A stretch of DNA of 6,355 bases from Pseudomonadales bacterium (GTDB lineage: Bacteria; Pseudomonadota; Gammaproteobacteria; Pseudomonadales; JAHEIH01): the NCBI GenBank assembly GCA_023255355.1, contig JALRIU010000271.1, positions 1-6,355 on the forward strand, given 5' to 3'. The stretch's first letter is position 1. Each line of letters opens with the position of its first letter. Shown piece after piece: positions 5,983 through 6,355 of the stretch. The notes below the pieces were generated by a model, which ran no database searches, was not told the DNA's origin, and worked only from the letters and a program-made list of their open reading frames with translations. The translations under genes were made by a program, and so were the position numbers.

Positions 5983-6009
5983 TCGACAAACTCACTCGAT
6001 CTATATAAT
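5983..6009 (+). promoter_or_regulatory. Predicted rpiA promoter
   Basis: A perfect TATAAT at 6004-6009 with TCGACA at 5983-5988 as the best -35, spaced 15 bases, shorter than ideal. Transcription would start near 6016, leaving about 26 bases before the ATG at 6042. AAAGAG at 6027-6032 is the ribosome site. Confidence 0.55.
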
Positions 6010-6028
6010 TAACCCCTTCATATTACAA
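6000..6028 (-). promoter_or_regulatory. Predicted ilvA promoter
   Basis: On the minus strand TTGTAA (6028-6023), 17-base spacer, TATAGA (6005-6000). Predicted transcription start is near 5993, giving ilvA a leader of about 55 bases. The -10 overlaps the rpiA -10 on the other strand. Confidence 0.5.
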
Positions 6029-6041
6029 AGAGTTCGCTTTC

Positions 6042-6355
6042 ATGGACCAAAATCAACTAAAAAAGGCGGTTGCTGAAGCCGCACTCGAATATATTAAGCC
6101 TAAATTAAGCGCCGATAGTATCGTTGGTGTTGGAACAGGGTCAACGGCGAACTTCTTCATCGATGCGCTAGCTCAAATTAAAAACGATTTCGCCTCTGCG
6201 GTGGCGAGCTCGGAAGCAACGGCAGAGCGATTACGTGGTCATGGTATTGAGGTTATTGAACTCAATGATGCGGGTACACTTGATGTGTATATCGATGGCG
6301 CAGACGAATCTAATCCGCAATTACATCTCATCAAAGGCGGCGGTGCAGCGTTAAC
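6042..6355 (+). CDS. rpiA: Ribose-5-phosphate isomerase A (3' end outside window)
   Basis: The first 104 codons of RpiA, roughly half of a protein that is usually about 220 residues. It interconverts ribose-5-phosphate and ribulose-5-phosphate in the non-oxidative pentose phosphate pathway, in the cytosol. The N-terminus MDQNQLKKAVAEAALEYI resembles E. coli RpiA. The phosphate-binding loop VGVGTGSTA is at 28-36, the catalytic DGADE at 85-89 (D85 and D88 match E. coli D81 and D84), and KGGGAAL at 98-104 supplies the active-site lysine K98. A three-residue insertion (around KLSADS, 21-26) relative to E. coli is seen before the first motif. Nothing in the visible part is broken. Confidence 0.96.
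   Translation, partial: MDQNQLKKAVAEAALEYIKPKLSADSIVGVGTGSTANFFIDALAQIKNDFASAVASSEATAERLRGHGIEVIELNDAGTLDVYIDGADESNPQLHLIKGGGAAL

Overview
The window reads as an ordinary chromosomal housekeeping segment from a gammaproteobacterium. The order UPF0149 gene - pepP - ubiquinone hydroxylase, divergent from a small coiled-coil gene - zapA - 6S RNA - 5-formyltetrahydrofolate cyclo-ligase, is a well-known gammaproteobacterial neighbourhood. The extra coiled-coil gene before zapA and the pairing of ilvA with rpiA resemble Pseudomonas-like and related marine groups more than enteric bacteria. GC content looks moderate by eye. No mobile element, CRISPR array, tRNA or phage gene was seen.

Left arm, leftward (1-2835): ygfB (UPF0149), pepP (aminopeptidase P) and a UbiI/VisC-type FAD hydroxylase cut by the window edge lie close together (38 bp and 2 bp apart) and probably form one operon. 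A 33-codon ORF with a very strong Shine-Dalgarno sits between the operon's presumed promoter and ygfB.

Centre, rightward (2827-4184): a good sigma70-type promoter drives a 69-residue coiled-coil protein whose stop overlaps the zapA start. The 6S RNA (ssrS) follows with its own -10 element, then fau (ygfA). The block couples a Z-ring factor, a growth-phase regulator of RNA polymerase and a one-carbon enzyme.

Right arm (4181-6355): a 47-residue single-pass membrane protein gene, not previously named to my knowledge, runs leftward and ends on the same four bases as the fau stop. It follows ilvA (biosynthetic threonine deaminase) and a clear terminator hairpin. ilvA is divergent from rpiA (ribose-5-phosphate isomerase A), which runs off the right edge. 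Both divergent intergenic regions carry -10 elements for opposite strands that overlap, so each looks like a compact bidirectional promoter.

I see no novel multi-gene system. The most worthwhile leads are the two tiny ORFs, the overlapping divergent promoters, and the direct pepP-to-UbiI junction with no ubiH between.
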